This document shows positions 18,682-30,728 of a stretch of 32,670 bases of DNA, piece by piece (within the stretch, counting starts at the first letter, position 1; each line of letters begins with the position of its first letter). The stretch is from Gryganskiella cystojenkinii (taxonomy: Eukaryota > Mortierellomycota > Mortierellomycetes > Mortierellales > Mortierellaceae): contig JAAAIG010000319.1 in NCBI GenBank assembly GCA_015852425.1, forward strand, positions 6,227 through 38,896, given 5' to 3'. Both the position numbers and the translations under genes were made by a program. The notes under the pieces were generated by a model that did not search any database, was not told the origin of the DNA, and saw nothing but the letters and a program-made list of their open reading frames with translations.

Positions 18682-20249
18682 CGGAGAACACACAAAAAAA
18701 ATAAAAAATTAAGAGAACCGTGGGCGAACCCTGTCGTGCCTTTTTGTGATACCTTGTTCAAGGTTGTGAGCAAAAAAATACTCATCGTAGGGGTACTCTT
18801 TTTTTTTCAAAACGGCGAAAGAGACCTTTGTTGTGCTCTGTTTTTCTTGTGCTTTCTTCCTTTGTGTCCCCACTCTTCATGGTCGACCAAAACACAAAAA
18901 GAGAGAGGATGACCTTTACACGCGTGTTTGTAAGTCAATGAGATTGTGTCCAACAGTTCACGTAAACATCCTGGGAGAAGAGGACTCATGTACCAACTAG
19001 TGTGGGCGATGAAGGTCGAACATTTTGTCACACAACTCAAAAAAAAAATATGATTTATTCTGCCTCGGTAAGATGTAAACATTCAGCAGAAACAGAAACA
19101 GAAACAAAAAAAATAACAAATTATTGGAGAGACGGCAGGTCATGTCAACATTGAAACAACAACGACCACGACAACCAACCAGGAGCAGGACCACTTTCAA
19201 AGACCTCACCATTCAGGACTATAGTGGCAGTGCTTGGTGTTCATAGACTTATTGTGAGTAGAGAAAGAAAGACTTTCAAAAAAGGAACCAAAAAAAAGTA
19301 AGACAACCAAAAAGGGCATCACAAAATAAGCCGAATTGACGAACAACTCTAAAACTCAATCGACCTACAATGTGTGCTCTTTCGCCATTGGGTCGTCATT
19401 TTGTAATGAAAAAAAGTGGCCAGGAACCCACACCACCCACGGACAAAAAACCGAAAGACAGGGCACTAGGGTGACTAAAGTACACATGCATAAATATCCT
19501 CGTCTTCCCCCCAATTTTTTCATTTTTTTCTTCTTTTCTTCTCCATCTTTCAGATCTTTTCCTTTTCTCACCTCAAAGTCGTCGCCTTCATACGCAGAGC
19601 ATCGCATACCCCCACCTCTGACGTATAATTCTCGTAAGTGGCTTTGTCAGGCACTCTCTTTTTCGTCTTCTTTCGATGTCCTTCATTCTCCGCGCCTTTG
19701 GTCTCGTACCTGCGTTTATCGGACAGCGTATTGTGCCCACCCCTCCCCCACTACTGTATACACCCTTGAGCAAAGAGGTCTTTGGACCGAAATTTCCTTC
19801 AATCTGTTTTACGCTTATTTTTCCTTTTCTCTCCGCTCGAAACCTTGGTCATGTCTTACACCTTGTTTTCTCCTACATCGCGAACAGCATCCTCAAATGG
19901 TATCGAATACCACAGGAGGGACTTCACATTTAACGTTTGCCCTACGATTTTTTTTACCAGGAACTTTCAAAACAAACAAACAAACAAAATTATTACCCAG
20001 GCCAACACCCAGGGGAAAAAAAGAATACCGTAAAGCTAACCGTCTTTTCCTACTTTCTCTCTTTTCTCTCTTCTCTTCCCCTTATCTTGCTTGGTCTGTC
20101 TGCCTGTCGCCGAACAATTCCCACCGGACCCTTGTCCCTTTCGCTACATTCGTTGCCGCCCGCCGCTTGCAGTTTTAGTATTTGTTTGCCAACCAAACCA
20201 ACGTCGACAATCTTAAATCGCCACATACGCAACCTATATCTTAAACAGA
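18682..20249. other. Spacer and upstream region of the symporter gene
   Basis: About 1.6 kb without a supportable gene. It has a (CAGAAA)3 repeat at 19087-19104, an (AAAC)n run near 19970-19990 and, from about 19500 to 20180, repeated C/T-rich stretches of the type that precede plus-strand genes here. A 280-codon frame (19336-20178) is low-complexity Ser/Phe/Leu and not coding-like. The symporter promoter must lie in the last few hundred bases. Confidence 0.45.
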
Positions 20250-21959
20250 ATGAGCCCCTTCTCCGGAAACAAGGACAGCCCTGTCGTTCCCTATGGAAAT
20301 GATCAAATCGCCAGGGACCAACAACAGGGACGTAGCAAGGCCTTTGGATTCTTCTACACGGTCTTTCGACCCGTGGGTGTCGTGTTCTCGTTCTTGCGTC
20401 GTCGGACCAACCTCACCATCTGGATCATCGTTGGTATGATTGCTGGTATTCTTTTCGGTCAATTCGCACCCAATGCCGCTGTCACCCTCAAGCCCCTCGG
20501 AACTGTCTTTATTCGCATGATTCAATGTGTTGTCGTAAGTCCACACTTTCTTTTCTACAGAGGCTCTATGCGGACTTTGTGAGAAAATTCTTGTCCCTGA
20601 CCTTGCGAGTATTTTTTTTTTGTTCTTTTTGCCATGTTATAGGGTCCCCTCATTTTCTCCACTTTGGTGGTCGGTATCGCTGGTCATGGAGACGATCTCG
20701 TGCGTGTTGGCCGTCTTGCCTTGAAATCCGTCATCTATTTCGAGGTTGTCACCACCTTTGCCTTGATCATTGGCCTCCTTTCAGTCAACTTGGCTAAGCC
20801 CGGTCACGGTTACGACTTGGCAGGCCTCAAGGCCCCCTCTACCAATGGTACCGCCCCCCCGATTACCTGGGACAAAGAAATGGAGAATATTGTTCCTACG
20901 GCGTTCTTCATGGCCATGTCAGACCATAGCGCGGTTCTTGCGATCGTCTTTTGCGCCATCATGTTCTCGGTTGCGATCATGAGAGCCGATCCTCAGTCCA
21001 AGAAGGTCATGCTCGATTTCAACTCCTCGCTCTCGTTGATCATGTTTAAGGTTGTCGAGTTGATCATGAACTATGCTCCTATGGGTATCGCTTTTGCCCT
21101 CGCTGCGACTGTTGGTCAGTTCGGATTAGGCGCCCTGGGGCTCGCGGGTCGTTTGGTCGGTACCCTCTATGCGACTTTGATCGTCTTTGCGATCTTGATC
21201 TTGTTGCCTATCATCTTGATCTGTCGCATTCCACTCAAGGAGTATGCTCGCGCTGTCAGTCAGCCTTTTGTTATGGCTTTTGCTACCGCTTCTTCCGAGT
21301 CGGCTTTGCCCAAAGCCATGGAGAACATGATTGCGTTCGGTTGTCCCCCCGAGATTGTCGCATTTGTCATTCCTACTGGCTACTCTTTCAACTTGGACGG
21401 TTCCACCCTGTACCTGTCTCTCGCTGCCATGTTCTGTGCCCAAGTCGCTGGTATCTCCAAGTCGATTGGTGAACAGATTGTCATCATGGTCACACTCATG
21501 TTGTCCTCCAAGGGTGTCGCTGCTGTGCCTCGTGCCTCGTTCATCGTCTTGCTCTCGACTTTGAACAATGCCAACATCCCAATCGAAGGTTTGTCCTTAA
21601 TCTTGGGTGTCGATGCCTTTATGGACATGGCCCGTACTTCGATCAACGTTCTCGGAAACATGACGGCTTGTGTGGTTATCTCCAAGTGGGAGGGTCAGTT
21701 CCGTAACGAGGAATGGCAGGCCCGTCAGGCTGGTCTTGTTCCCGAGACCCTGACCATGGATGAGGTTGAGTCCGAGGAGTACAGCGGGAACCATCACCAT
21801 GGTAGCCCCGTTGTCCGTGAGAACCATACTCTGGGAGGTCTCCATGGTGAGAAGATGTCGATTCACTCTGTGCACTCGACCTCGTCCGCGGTTGAGGCCC
21901 ATCACCAGGGTTCGACGACTCACCGCCACAGCAACCAGCACGGTGACCAGATTGTTTAA
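20250..21959 (+). CDS. Dicarboxylate/amino acid:cation symporter (DAACS/SLC1 family), GltP/DctA-like, 533 aa
   Basis: Two exons, 20250-20534 and 20643-21959, with a 108-nt GTAAGT..TTATAG intron in phase 0. The first ATG follows a long leader. The product spans the whole family: an N-terminal cytosolic tail, a first membrane segment (LTIWIIVGMIAGILFGQF), several more hydrophobic segments, then hairpin HP1 with SSESALP at 312-318, the TM7 motif PTGYSFNLDGSTLY (337-352), SSKGVA in HP2, and DMARTSINVLGN at 423-434. The Arg of MART is the residue that selects acidic amino acids in glutamate carriers. The final Asn replaces an Asp that binds sodium in archaeal GltPh, as I recall for bacterial GltP/GltT and DctA. 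Uptake of glutamate, aspartate or C4-dicarboxylates across the plasma membrane is inferred. A His-rich tail (about 470-533) is unusual. Confidence 0.9.
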
Positions 21960-22367
21960 AGGATCACCCTTTTAAGTTCTTAATATCTCATCTACCGACA
22001 TATTTTTTCACCCCCCTACCCTCTTTGGAGAGCTTCCCTCTTCTGTATTTTCTTTTGCCCCTCCACCGCCCTCTTACCCGGCGGCTCTCCATGGTTTTAT
22101 CTATTTTGTAACATACCCCCGCTACCCATGCAAAAAATATATTCTAAAGTAAAAACAAGGATTACTATTATTATAATATTATTCAAGGCTTTCCGTTTGA
22201 ACTTGAATAGCGAAGTCAGTGGCTTGTAATTTTTTTTATTCCCAGTTCAAAGGACATGTCCACGTGATCTGACTGTATTTTGAAAAAGGGAAGAAAGAGA
22301 TTCGAAAAAGGGTTGCGGCCATTTTCTTTTAATCAGTTCAGACACACACAAAAACACATTCATAATC
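21960..22367. other. Symporter 3' UTR and eIF2B epsilon promoter
   Basis: 408 bases between two plus-strand genes. The first half is pyrimidine-rich and then A/T-rich (22130-22185), with no clean AATAAA. The second half should contain the eIF2B epsilon promoter; no TATA box is evident. Confidence 0.4.
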
Positions 22368-25206
22368 ATGCCACCAAAGGAGAAGGTCGAATCCACTGAG
22401 CAGGTTCTCCAGGCCGTCATCCTCGCCGACAGTTTCGATGAGCGCTTTCAACCCATTACCCTCGAGACTGCTAGAGTGAGTCGACTCTGCATTTCATTTC
22501 ATTTACCCGCGGGAACAAAAAAAAACTTTTGACACGCAATCTCGGACCACAACCACTGACCTTGTTTCCTTTTTCTCTTGAAACAAAAAAATAGTGTCTC
22601 CTCCCCTTGTGCAATGTTCCTTTGATCTCTTATACCTTTGAGTTTCTGGCCGTCGCCGGTGTCCAGGAGATCTTTGTCTTTTGCTGTTCACACTCGGATA
22701 AAGTCAAGCAGTTTGTCAAGTATGGGGAGGACGACCTTTTGTGGATCGTGGACTATCGACTCTGACGAAAGCACACGCCAACTCTTTCTCCTTTAACAAA
22801 ACGAAGCGATGACTCACACACTCTTGATCCTTTTGATCACTTGTCCTCATATCATTAGGGAATACGGAAAACAATCCAACATGAAGATCCACACGATTGT
22901 CTCTCAGGAATGTATGTCCGTCGGAGACGCGATGCGTGAACTCGATGCGAAGCAGTTGATCGACACGGATTTCATTCTCGTCACTGGTGATGTCGTCTCA
23001 AACATGAAGTTGGACAAGGTCTTGGAAGAACACAGGGCCAGAAGACAGGCTGACAAGTCGGCCATCATGACCATGGTCCTCAAGAAGGCTAGCCCCATGC
23101 ACAGGAGTCGGTATGTTTTGTGTTTTGGAGGATTTTTATTTGTTTGTTTTCAGGATGAGTCACCATGACCCCCCTCCCCTTTCTACTTTGCCATGATATA
23201 TCTGAAAAAGCGAATAGGAAGGTATCCACTAACAGTTTGATCGTTTCACTTATCATGCCCTCTCCTGTAGTTCCGTAGGCGACGGCGCATTGTTTGTTCT
23301 CGACCAGGCTTCAAAGGAATGTTTACACTACCAACCCGTCAAGGCCTTCAAGTCCTCCCGTCAGGACCGTCGCCTGGCTATGAACATGGAGATCTTTGAC
23401 AAACACCCCGAGATCCAGATTCGTAACGACCTGATCGACTGTCAAATCGATATCTGTTCTGTCGAGGTCCCCGCATTGTTCACAGAGAATTTCGATTATC
23501 AGGATATTCGTACGGATTTCGTCCATGGTATCCTGACCTCGGATCTTTTGGGCAAGACGATTCATTTCCAAGAGGTCACAGATGTTTACGCGGCCCGTGT
23601 CAGGAGTACACAAATGTACGATGCCGTCTCGAAGGATATCATCTCGCGATGGACGTTTCCCATGGTCCCCGATAGTAATTTGCAGGCCGGAGATTGTTAC
23701 GAGTTCCGTCGCGGGTTGGTCTACAAGGAGAAATCTGTGGTCTTGTCAAGAACCTGTGTTGTGGAGGAAAAGGTTGTCATCGGAGCAGATACTCAGATTG
23801 CGGAAAGGTCTGTCCTTTCCAACTGTGTCATCGGCAAGAACTGTGTCATTGGTAAGAAGTCATTCCACATCCTTAAACGGATAGAGAGAAGAGGATGGAA
23901 AACGCGAGTGTCTTCAAAGTTATTAACATATACCTTATGCGTGTTTTTTTTGAAAAATATTATTAACATTTCTTAGGTGCCAATGTTAAGATCGACAACG
24001 CTTATATCTGGGACAATGTGACGATCATGGACAATTGCGTGGTCCAACACAGTATCATCGCCAATGGCGCCGTCTTGGAGAAGGGTGTCACGGTCGAGAG
24101 AGGGTGCTTGATCTCGTTTAACGTAAGCTAAATCAAGTGCCATTATTTCTTTTTTTTTGTGACGAACGACCCTTTTTTGTTTACCCCCTCCTCTTCCTCC
24201 TCCTCCTCCTCACTGAAACTTTTTTTAAACTTTTTGTTTTGGACCTCGCATATAGGTCAAGATCGGTGCTGATTCCACTGTACCAGCTTATTCCCGTTTG
24301 ACGACCTTGCCGGAGGATTTCGAGGACGACTCGGACGCGGAATTAGAGACCGAGATAACTGTCGTTGGCTCGACGGGCCGTGGTCGCACTTTTAAGGAAC
24401 GCGAAGACTCTGATGATGAGGATGAGGAACAGGACCCCCGAAACCGTCAAGTCAATCGACTCGCGTATGATTTCGCCAACCTGGATCTTGTCGAGGCGCA
24501 ACAGGAACTGGAATCCGGTTCTGAATTCGAGTCGGAGGCATCAGATCTCGAAGAAGAAGAGATCAACCCTGCCGAGGATCTCGATCGTGAAGTCTCTCAG
24601 ACGCTTGAGAGAGCCTTTAACGAGAACCATACCGTGGATATTGCGGCCTTGGAGTTGAACACGTTGAGAATGGCGTCCAACTCGAGTTTCCATGAGATGC
24701 GCCTTCGTATTATCCCTGGTGTGCTCCGTCATATGGATATTCACGCCGCACCTAAGTCTGGAAAGACGGTCAAGGAGGTCTTGGACAAGTGGGGTCCCTT
24801 GATCGGAAGAATGGTTCATGACGAGGAAGATCAGGTCGATGGTCTTTATATCTTGCAGAGAGCCTCAGCAGCTTTGTCGACGACCAGTAGCAAGATTTTT
24901 GCGCCTGCGCTGAGGTATTTCTATGATGCAGACATCTTGGAGGAAGATGCCATCTTGCATTGGTACCATGACGAAACGAGTCAACAGGGCTCGGAAGAAG
25001 AGAAGAAACTTCGTGTATTGGTAAGTCAATGAAGAAGAAGAAGAAAAGGGATATTTTTATGATATTTGCAATAACTGATAGATTTCTTTTGTTCTATATA
25101 GGCTGCCCCTCTGATTGCCTTCTTGGAGCAGCCTGACTCGGAAGAGGCATCCGAGGAGGAATCCGAGGAAGAGGAAGACTCCGAAGAAGAATCGGATGAG
25201 GAGTAG
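22368..25206 (+). CDS. GCD6: Translation initiation factor eIF2B subunit epsilon, 693 aa
   Basis: Seven exons: 22368-22475, 22595-22719, 22859-23110, 23271-23851, 23977-24122, 24256-25020 and 25102-25206, all with GT..AG introns of 81-160 nt and consistent phases. eIF2B epsilon is the catalytic subunit of the GDP-GTP exchange factor for eIF2 and the main target of phospho-eIF2 control in the cytosol. Domain order fits: a nucleotidyltransferase-like domain ([19 protein letters not shown], then [20 protein letters not shown], then FILVTGDVV), hexapeptide left-handed helix repeats ([26 protein letters not shown], about 320-415), an acidic linker, and a C-terminal W2/HEAT domain (about 525-675) ending in the Glu-rich tail [16 protein letters not shown]. 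Length is close to yeast Gcd6 (712). The gene is convergent with the tricalbin, stops 271 bp apart. Confidence 0.95.
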
Positions 25207-25246
25207 ACGAGTGTAGACTCAAAAAGATATCAAAAAAAAAAGAAAA

Positions 25247-25252
25247 AATAAA
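25247..25252 (+). terminator. Candidate polyadenylation signal of eIF2B epsilon
   Basis: AATAAA 40 nt after the stop, in an A-rich run. Confidence 0.5.
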
Positions 25253-25398
25253 GATTAAATAACGGGCATTGAGCAGGAGAGTCTGCCTTTTGACCTCATA
25301 TCATCTAGAAAACTCGTTGTTTACCCGGTTGAAATTCGATTCTCGAGGACATATTCCTCCACGAATGCCTTGCGTTACACATTAACATGATAATTTTT

Positions 25399-25404
25399 TT
25401 TATT
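25399..25404 (-). terminator. Candidate polyadenylation signal of the tricalbin gene
   Basis: AATAAA on the minus strand, about 75 nt past the tricalbin stop. The two convergent signals (this and 25247-25252) do not cross, so the transcripts need not overlap. Confidence 0.5.
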
Positions 25405-25477
25405 GATCCTATTTACAAACTTGTGACATTACTTTGACTTTTGTGTTGTGTGTTTTTGTTGGAGTGGTTCTGCTATT

Positions 25478-28400
25478 TTACTTGCGACTGAAGAGACTGC
25501 GCTTGGATCCAGACCGACCGCCATCACTGCCGGGTGCCTCTTGAGATGGCTCAAAGTCAAGCGCGAGATGAAGACGTCCTCCAGAGCCTCCCAATGGTGC
25601 CCAGAAATCAGCCCGGTACTCGCCAGGGTGGTCCTCCGAGGACGGTTGAATGTACTCCCACAATCTCAAATCAAACTCGCCCAGATCCTTGTCACTGCCG
25701 ATCGTGTTATGGTCCCGGACAACAAAGTTGATCGTCACGGGATGACCTGTTAGACCCGGGATCACGACAGACTCGTTCCAGTTCGGCGCCAAGTTCTCCT
25801 TCCTGACCTTGGTCTTCAACATGTTCTTGCCACCAAAGTTGACCTTCACATAAGGATCGCTCGTGCCAGATTTGTCAACACCCAAGAGACCATCGGCCTC
25901 GATGACATGGATGGTCAAGTTACCGGGTTCACCCACGATATCACCACTCTCAAAGACCATCGAGGACCGGGATCTAATCGAGCCAACACTGGTTCTTGGC
26001 AACGCTGGAGACGACACGTTGAGTGAGGCATCCGAATGCGAGGCATGGACCCCTTGCGGAAAGCTGCCCTGATCAGGAGTTGAAGGCGTGGGCTGCATAG
26101 AGGCTGGAAGAGAAGCCTCCATATGCAAGTCCAGAGATGTTCGTGAATCTGACTTGTCCTTCTTGAGACCAAAGGCAGATGCACCAGCGGAGAACACGCC
26201 CTTGCCAACAGATCCAACACCCTTGCCCACGGCACCAACACCCTTGAGCGCACCCTTTCCCACAGCGCCAGTCACATCCAAGGCGCCTTGGCCGACGGCA
26301 CCAACTCCACCCGCGACAGCGCCAACGCCAGCCACACCGGCGTGACCGAGCAGCTGTCCACCTGAGGCGACCATGCCCACACCGCCACCAATAAACGTTG
26401 CACCAAAGCCAGACTTTCTCTTGTTGGTGGAGAGGAACTCGGGCATAAACTTGAGTCGCAACTGGACCTCACCCTGGCTCTGCTTGTTTTGCAGCGGTAC
26501 CAAGAACTCGTTAGGGAGTACCAACTGAATGTTACGCAGATCCAAGACACCAGAACCGAGGGACTTGGCTGTCTGCAACTGGTTCCAGTCAAAGACCTCG
26601 AACGAGAACTGGTCTTCGGCACGAGACGCCTATAGCGTGGGAAGGATTTTTTATGTCAGCCAAAGGTTCCATTTTGATTATTTTTTTTTTCATCTGTCAA
26701 CCAGTCACTCAATTTGACACCTAGAAGCGACAACTTACAATGGGCACAACAAAGGTCTCGTTATACTCTGGGTTCACGTTCTTCTTAACAACATCCGACT
26801 TGAAGACTTCCTTGCCGTTCACCTTGAAGACAACGTAAGGATCACTAGAACCGCCTCGGTCAGCGGCCACCAGGTTCTTGGCACGAACAAGTGTAACCGT
26901 CAAGTTACCCATGTTATCAAGACGCTCCTTGGGGAGCAAATCGATTACAACGGGAAGGAACTGAAACTTCAAGTGAAGAGTTCCACGTTTATCCGTCTTG
27001 TCCAAGATGACAAAGTGACCACCATCTGGAGGGACAGTCTCGAGTAAGGTACGGATGTTGGATGTAAAGTTACCAACAATAGGATCCTTTTCCATCGACG
27101 ACTTTTCCTTGACCAAGATCACCAACTTGGCATACTCGAGCTCCTTGACAAAGATATCCGCAACCTCGTTCCACTTGGGGTTGCGTGACTTTTGAAGCTG
27201 GGACTTGAACTGGTAGTCGTCACTGTCGACATAGAACTCGCAGTAGGTACCAGACCGGTCCAATTCAGCTCCGTACAAGGTTGTGACCAAGATACCAGAG
27301 TCGTAGTCGAGAACCTCGTGTGCATAAATGGTGTTGGGAGGCAAGGCGATTGCGGCAGTGTCCACAGCGGAGGAAGCAGGGTTCAACGCGTTCGTGGGCG
27401 AGAGTTCGGTGGTATCGACAGTCTCGACAGGGACCGGCGATGCCACAGCTTTCTCGGCCTCCGTAGCTTCTTGAGCGAGCTTCAATGAAGGGTGGAAAGA
27501 AATAACATAACGGAGATCGCCCTTGGGATTGCCATCCTTTTGCATTAATGGTGCCCATCGATCGATCACAGGTCTGGCGGCATAACCAGCCTTATCAGCC
27601 AGTTCTTCGACAATCTCGTTAACGTAAAACTCTGTCTTGCCAAGCGTCCTGTCCTTGGTGACCTTTTGGAAATCAAAGACCTCGAATGTGAACGACTGCT
27701 TCATCGAGTTGACGGCAACATAGTGGATCTCGTTCCAGACTGGGTTCAGGTTGCTGTCAATGACTTTGGTGCGGCCACGGCTCATGCCCTTGTCTCCACT
27801 GATGACGACGTAAGGGTCGGAGCTGCCTCCGATTTCAACATTGCGAATGTCACGACCGGCCACCAACTGGACTCGGAGAACACCAAAAGTGGGCTTGTGA
27901 ACGCTGGGGTTCAAGTCGTCACCCATCAAAATCGGCTTCCAGATACCTGTCATCTTGAGCTTGCCTGTACCCTCGCCACCCTTCAGCGTAACCCAGTCAA
28001 CCTTGTTGGTGGTATCCTTGACGAGTCTGCTGGCGGGAACACCATAAGAGCCAATCACATTACCGTCAGAGATAACCTCGACCGTGATCTGAGCCGCCTC
28101 CAAGTCAGTAATGAAACAGTCGACATCAGCACCATAGGCGGGGTTGGCGCCGCTCATCTTCTTGGTTGAGTGAATAACGCGTCCGTTCAAGGAGACCTGG
28201 CAGAGTGACTTTGTCTTTCCAGTGCGAGCAATATCTTTGGCCTGAGCCAAGTTGATGGCCAAGATACCCGAGTTCGACTCGACAGGGATCATCTCGGATC
28301 CATCTGCCGAGGGTTTGGGCGTCTGGACAGGGAAATAAGCAGCACGGATACGAACTGAGCCACGTTCCTTGCCGTTACGGAGAACCTTGCACCAAACATC

Positions 28401-30728
28401 ATCCTGGATGGGTTCCTCCTCAAGCGACTTGAGATCAAAGTTGGCTTGACCGAGAGGACGATCCTTGCGAATGTTATCCTTGTCCAAGAGTTCCATGCAG
28501 ACAACCTCGTTCAAGTTGTTGATCAAGATGATGTTGGTTTCATTCCAGACAGGGTTCAGAGTGTCTTCCTTAACAGCGGTCGAGGCCAGCTCAGGACGGT
28601 TACCGAGACGGATCTTGACGTAGGGGTCCGAGTTGCCGACCAGTTCAGTGTTCTTGAGATCTTTGGCATTGTAGATCGTGAACTGGACGACACCAGCAGC
28701 AGCGGTCAATGAAGCTCCGCCCGTCATCATCTGCTCCATATCAAGAGTGTAAACGTTAGGGGCGTACATCATGGGACCGAGAATAGCGTGAGTCTGATCA
28801 CGAATGAAAGATTGCAAACCGGGGATCTATTTTCAATGTCAAAGAATACAATAATCAGATGGATCATAATGAGTACATTGTCAATAAAGATTGCATACAC
28901 GCAAAGGTATATCAGTTGCAAAACTTACATGGGCGATATCCATTCCAAAGGTATCTCCTCCGACAGGCTTCAAGACGTAGTCAATCTCTGGAGGCTCAAG
29001 GAAGCAAAAGTCGACCGTTTTGATATGGGGGAAGTTGGCCATGAGCTTGATCTTGAATCGCATGTAACCCTTGAAGGACATATCCTCGACCAGAATGGGC
29101 ATACCCGCACCAATGATACCTTTTCCAACACGGATCGTCAACACAATCTTGGGATTGATCTGAGTGCGGAGTTGCCTTGGAGTCATGTCTTCAATATCCG
29201 TGGGCGTAAATGACACACGCCAGTCCATCATCTAAAAAAGTGATTGTTGATAGTCATTGAGCCAGTAAAATAAGCGAGAATGAAAACGAGTGAAAAAAAA
29301 ATGGGCAAAGCAGAAAGAAAGTAAGGTTAGCGGATAATAGTTCTTGAGCAAACATAGCTGATCTCCAACGAATGCTCATTCCCTATGAAACAACTAATTT
29401 ATCGGCAGGAAGAAAAAAAGAGCAGCCCATCCAGATTTGCGTCCCCCAGAAAATACTTGATAAAAATAACTGACAAAAATAACTTACCACAACATCGGGG
29501 TCGGTCTTGGGGAAGGCCTTGACACTCTCCACACGAGGTGCTTTCGTTCCCAGGGTAAAGGTCGTCAGACGGATCGAGTCCAAGAATGCGGGGGTCTGAT
29601 CCACCAAGATACTGTCAACAACCTGGACAACGGTGGCACTGAGAACTGGTTCGTAAATAAGCCAGAACTTGGACATGAAGTTGTTGATCCACTCTGTCGA
29701 CTCTGCTTCATCCTCGAGCTGTGTGAATGTGCGTAAAGAGGAAAAGAGGGAGAAAAGTAGTGAATACGATTATATCAGCGGGAATATGAATGTAAAAGAA
29801 AATGACGCATCTCGTGAGAAAAATAAAAAGTAAAGGAATCAAAAGTTTCCCGCGCGCGTGTAGTAGAGAGGCGCACTTACAGCGTTCTTGATCAGCTCTC
29901 TTGTAATGTCATCTCTGGCGTTACGACGGAAGCGACGAATCGAGTTTTTGTAATAAGTTGCTGAAAGAAAGAAAACAGCGAGGGGGCGGGGGAGAGAACC
30001 AAAAAAAAGTTAAAAACATGGTCGCACCCCTGAAAGGCGCATTGTTTGTGATGACTGACAGACGTGGCATCCTTACCCCCAAACGCAATAATCAGGACCA
30101 GGGACACAAAACCACCTCCCAGTTTGAAGACAATGAAACAGACAATGGGAACAACAATCACTACAACAGCGTTCTGCCAAAAGGCACCAAACAGGGCACT
30201 GCTAGCAAACTCGTCCATCCAAATCGATTTGTCACGAAATTCGTTCGTGGGTCCATCCGTGCGCTTGTATGCTTCCAACCAACCAATGCGGGTCTCAACC
30301 GGGTAGGCGCCAACAGTGCGGTTCTTGGGATCTGGTACAACAGCTGCAGCTGGAAGTCCATTCGCAGCGACTTCCTTTTCGACTGCACCGTTGGTAGGAG
30401 ATACACCGCCATTTTCTTTCCGGCCTAATTTCTCATCCTGACCGGGCACTGGGGTCATGGGCTGGGATGTGGGTGCGACTTGTGGTGCTGGTGTTGGCGG
30501 TGGGGGTGCATGAGAGGCCTTCTCGGCTTCGAGCTTTACGGTCGAGGGCAGGTCTGAGGGACGGATATCCGAGGCAATGATAGTACCACCGATCGCCTTT
30601 CCGACAGCCTCATTCAAGCGAGCTTGTCCGGGGATCTGCGGTGAGGGGTGATCGTTCTCGGCGCGAGGAGGGGCAACGTTCAGCCCAGTCGGATCCTGGG
30701 CCGGAATGCCATTCTGGGTCGGGTCCAT
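25478..30728 (-). CDS. Tricalbin / extended synaptotagmin-like ER-plasma membrane tether, 1501 aa
   Basis: Six exons on the minus strand: 30728-30077, 29960-29881, 29718-29488, 29231-28929, 28826-26739 and 26629-25478, all with GT..AG introns and continuous frame. Residues 1-170 are Pro-rich and disordered. A membrane hairpin follows at about 184-218 (NAVVVIVVPIVCFIVFK), then the SMP lipid-transfer domain at about 245-430 (EDEAESTEWINNFMSKFW to EIDYVLKPVGG). Six C2-like units come next, near 467, 610, 738, 930, 1060 and 1354. The first, third, fifth and sixth carry SDPYV and may bind calcium and acidic lipids; the second and fourth lack it. Tricalbins anchor in the ER and bridge to the plasma membrane, moving lipids. 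Residues 1197-1272 form an odd Gly/Ala/Val-rich linker with 11-residue repeats. Length fits yeast Tcb3 (1545). Confidence 0.93.
26201..26332 (-). repeat. Four 11-residue repeats in the tricalbin linker
   Basis: Residues 1218-1261 read as four consecutive 11-mers: AGVGAVAGGVG, AVGQGALDVTG, AVGKGALKGVG, AVGKGVGSVGK. They sit in a Gly/Ala/Val-rich stretch between the fifth and sixth C2 domains. An 11-residue period is typical of extended amphipathic helices that lie on lipid surfaces (perilipins, alpha-synuclein). Confidence 0.75.

Noticed and set aside
18801..18809. Runs of T or A of 8-18 nt as terminators
   Set aside because: Such runs occur throughout leaders, introns and spacers of this genome and carry no specific meaning for RNA polymerase II genes.
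19336..20178. Plus-strand frame of 280 codons before the symporter gene
   Set aside because: Composed of C/T-rich leader-type sequence; the product is Ser/Phe/Leu low complexity with no domain, and it overlaps the expected promoter.
27666..28169. Plus-strand frame of 167 codons opposite tricalbin
   Set aside because: Antisense shadow of a well-supported C2-domain exon.
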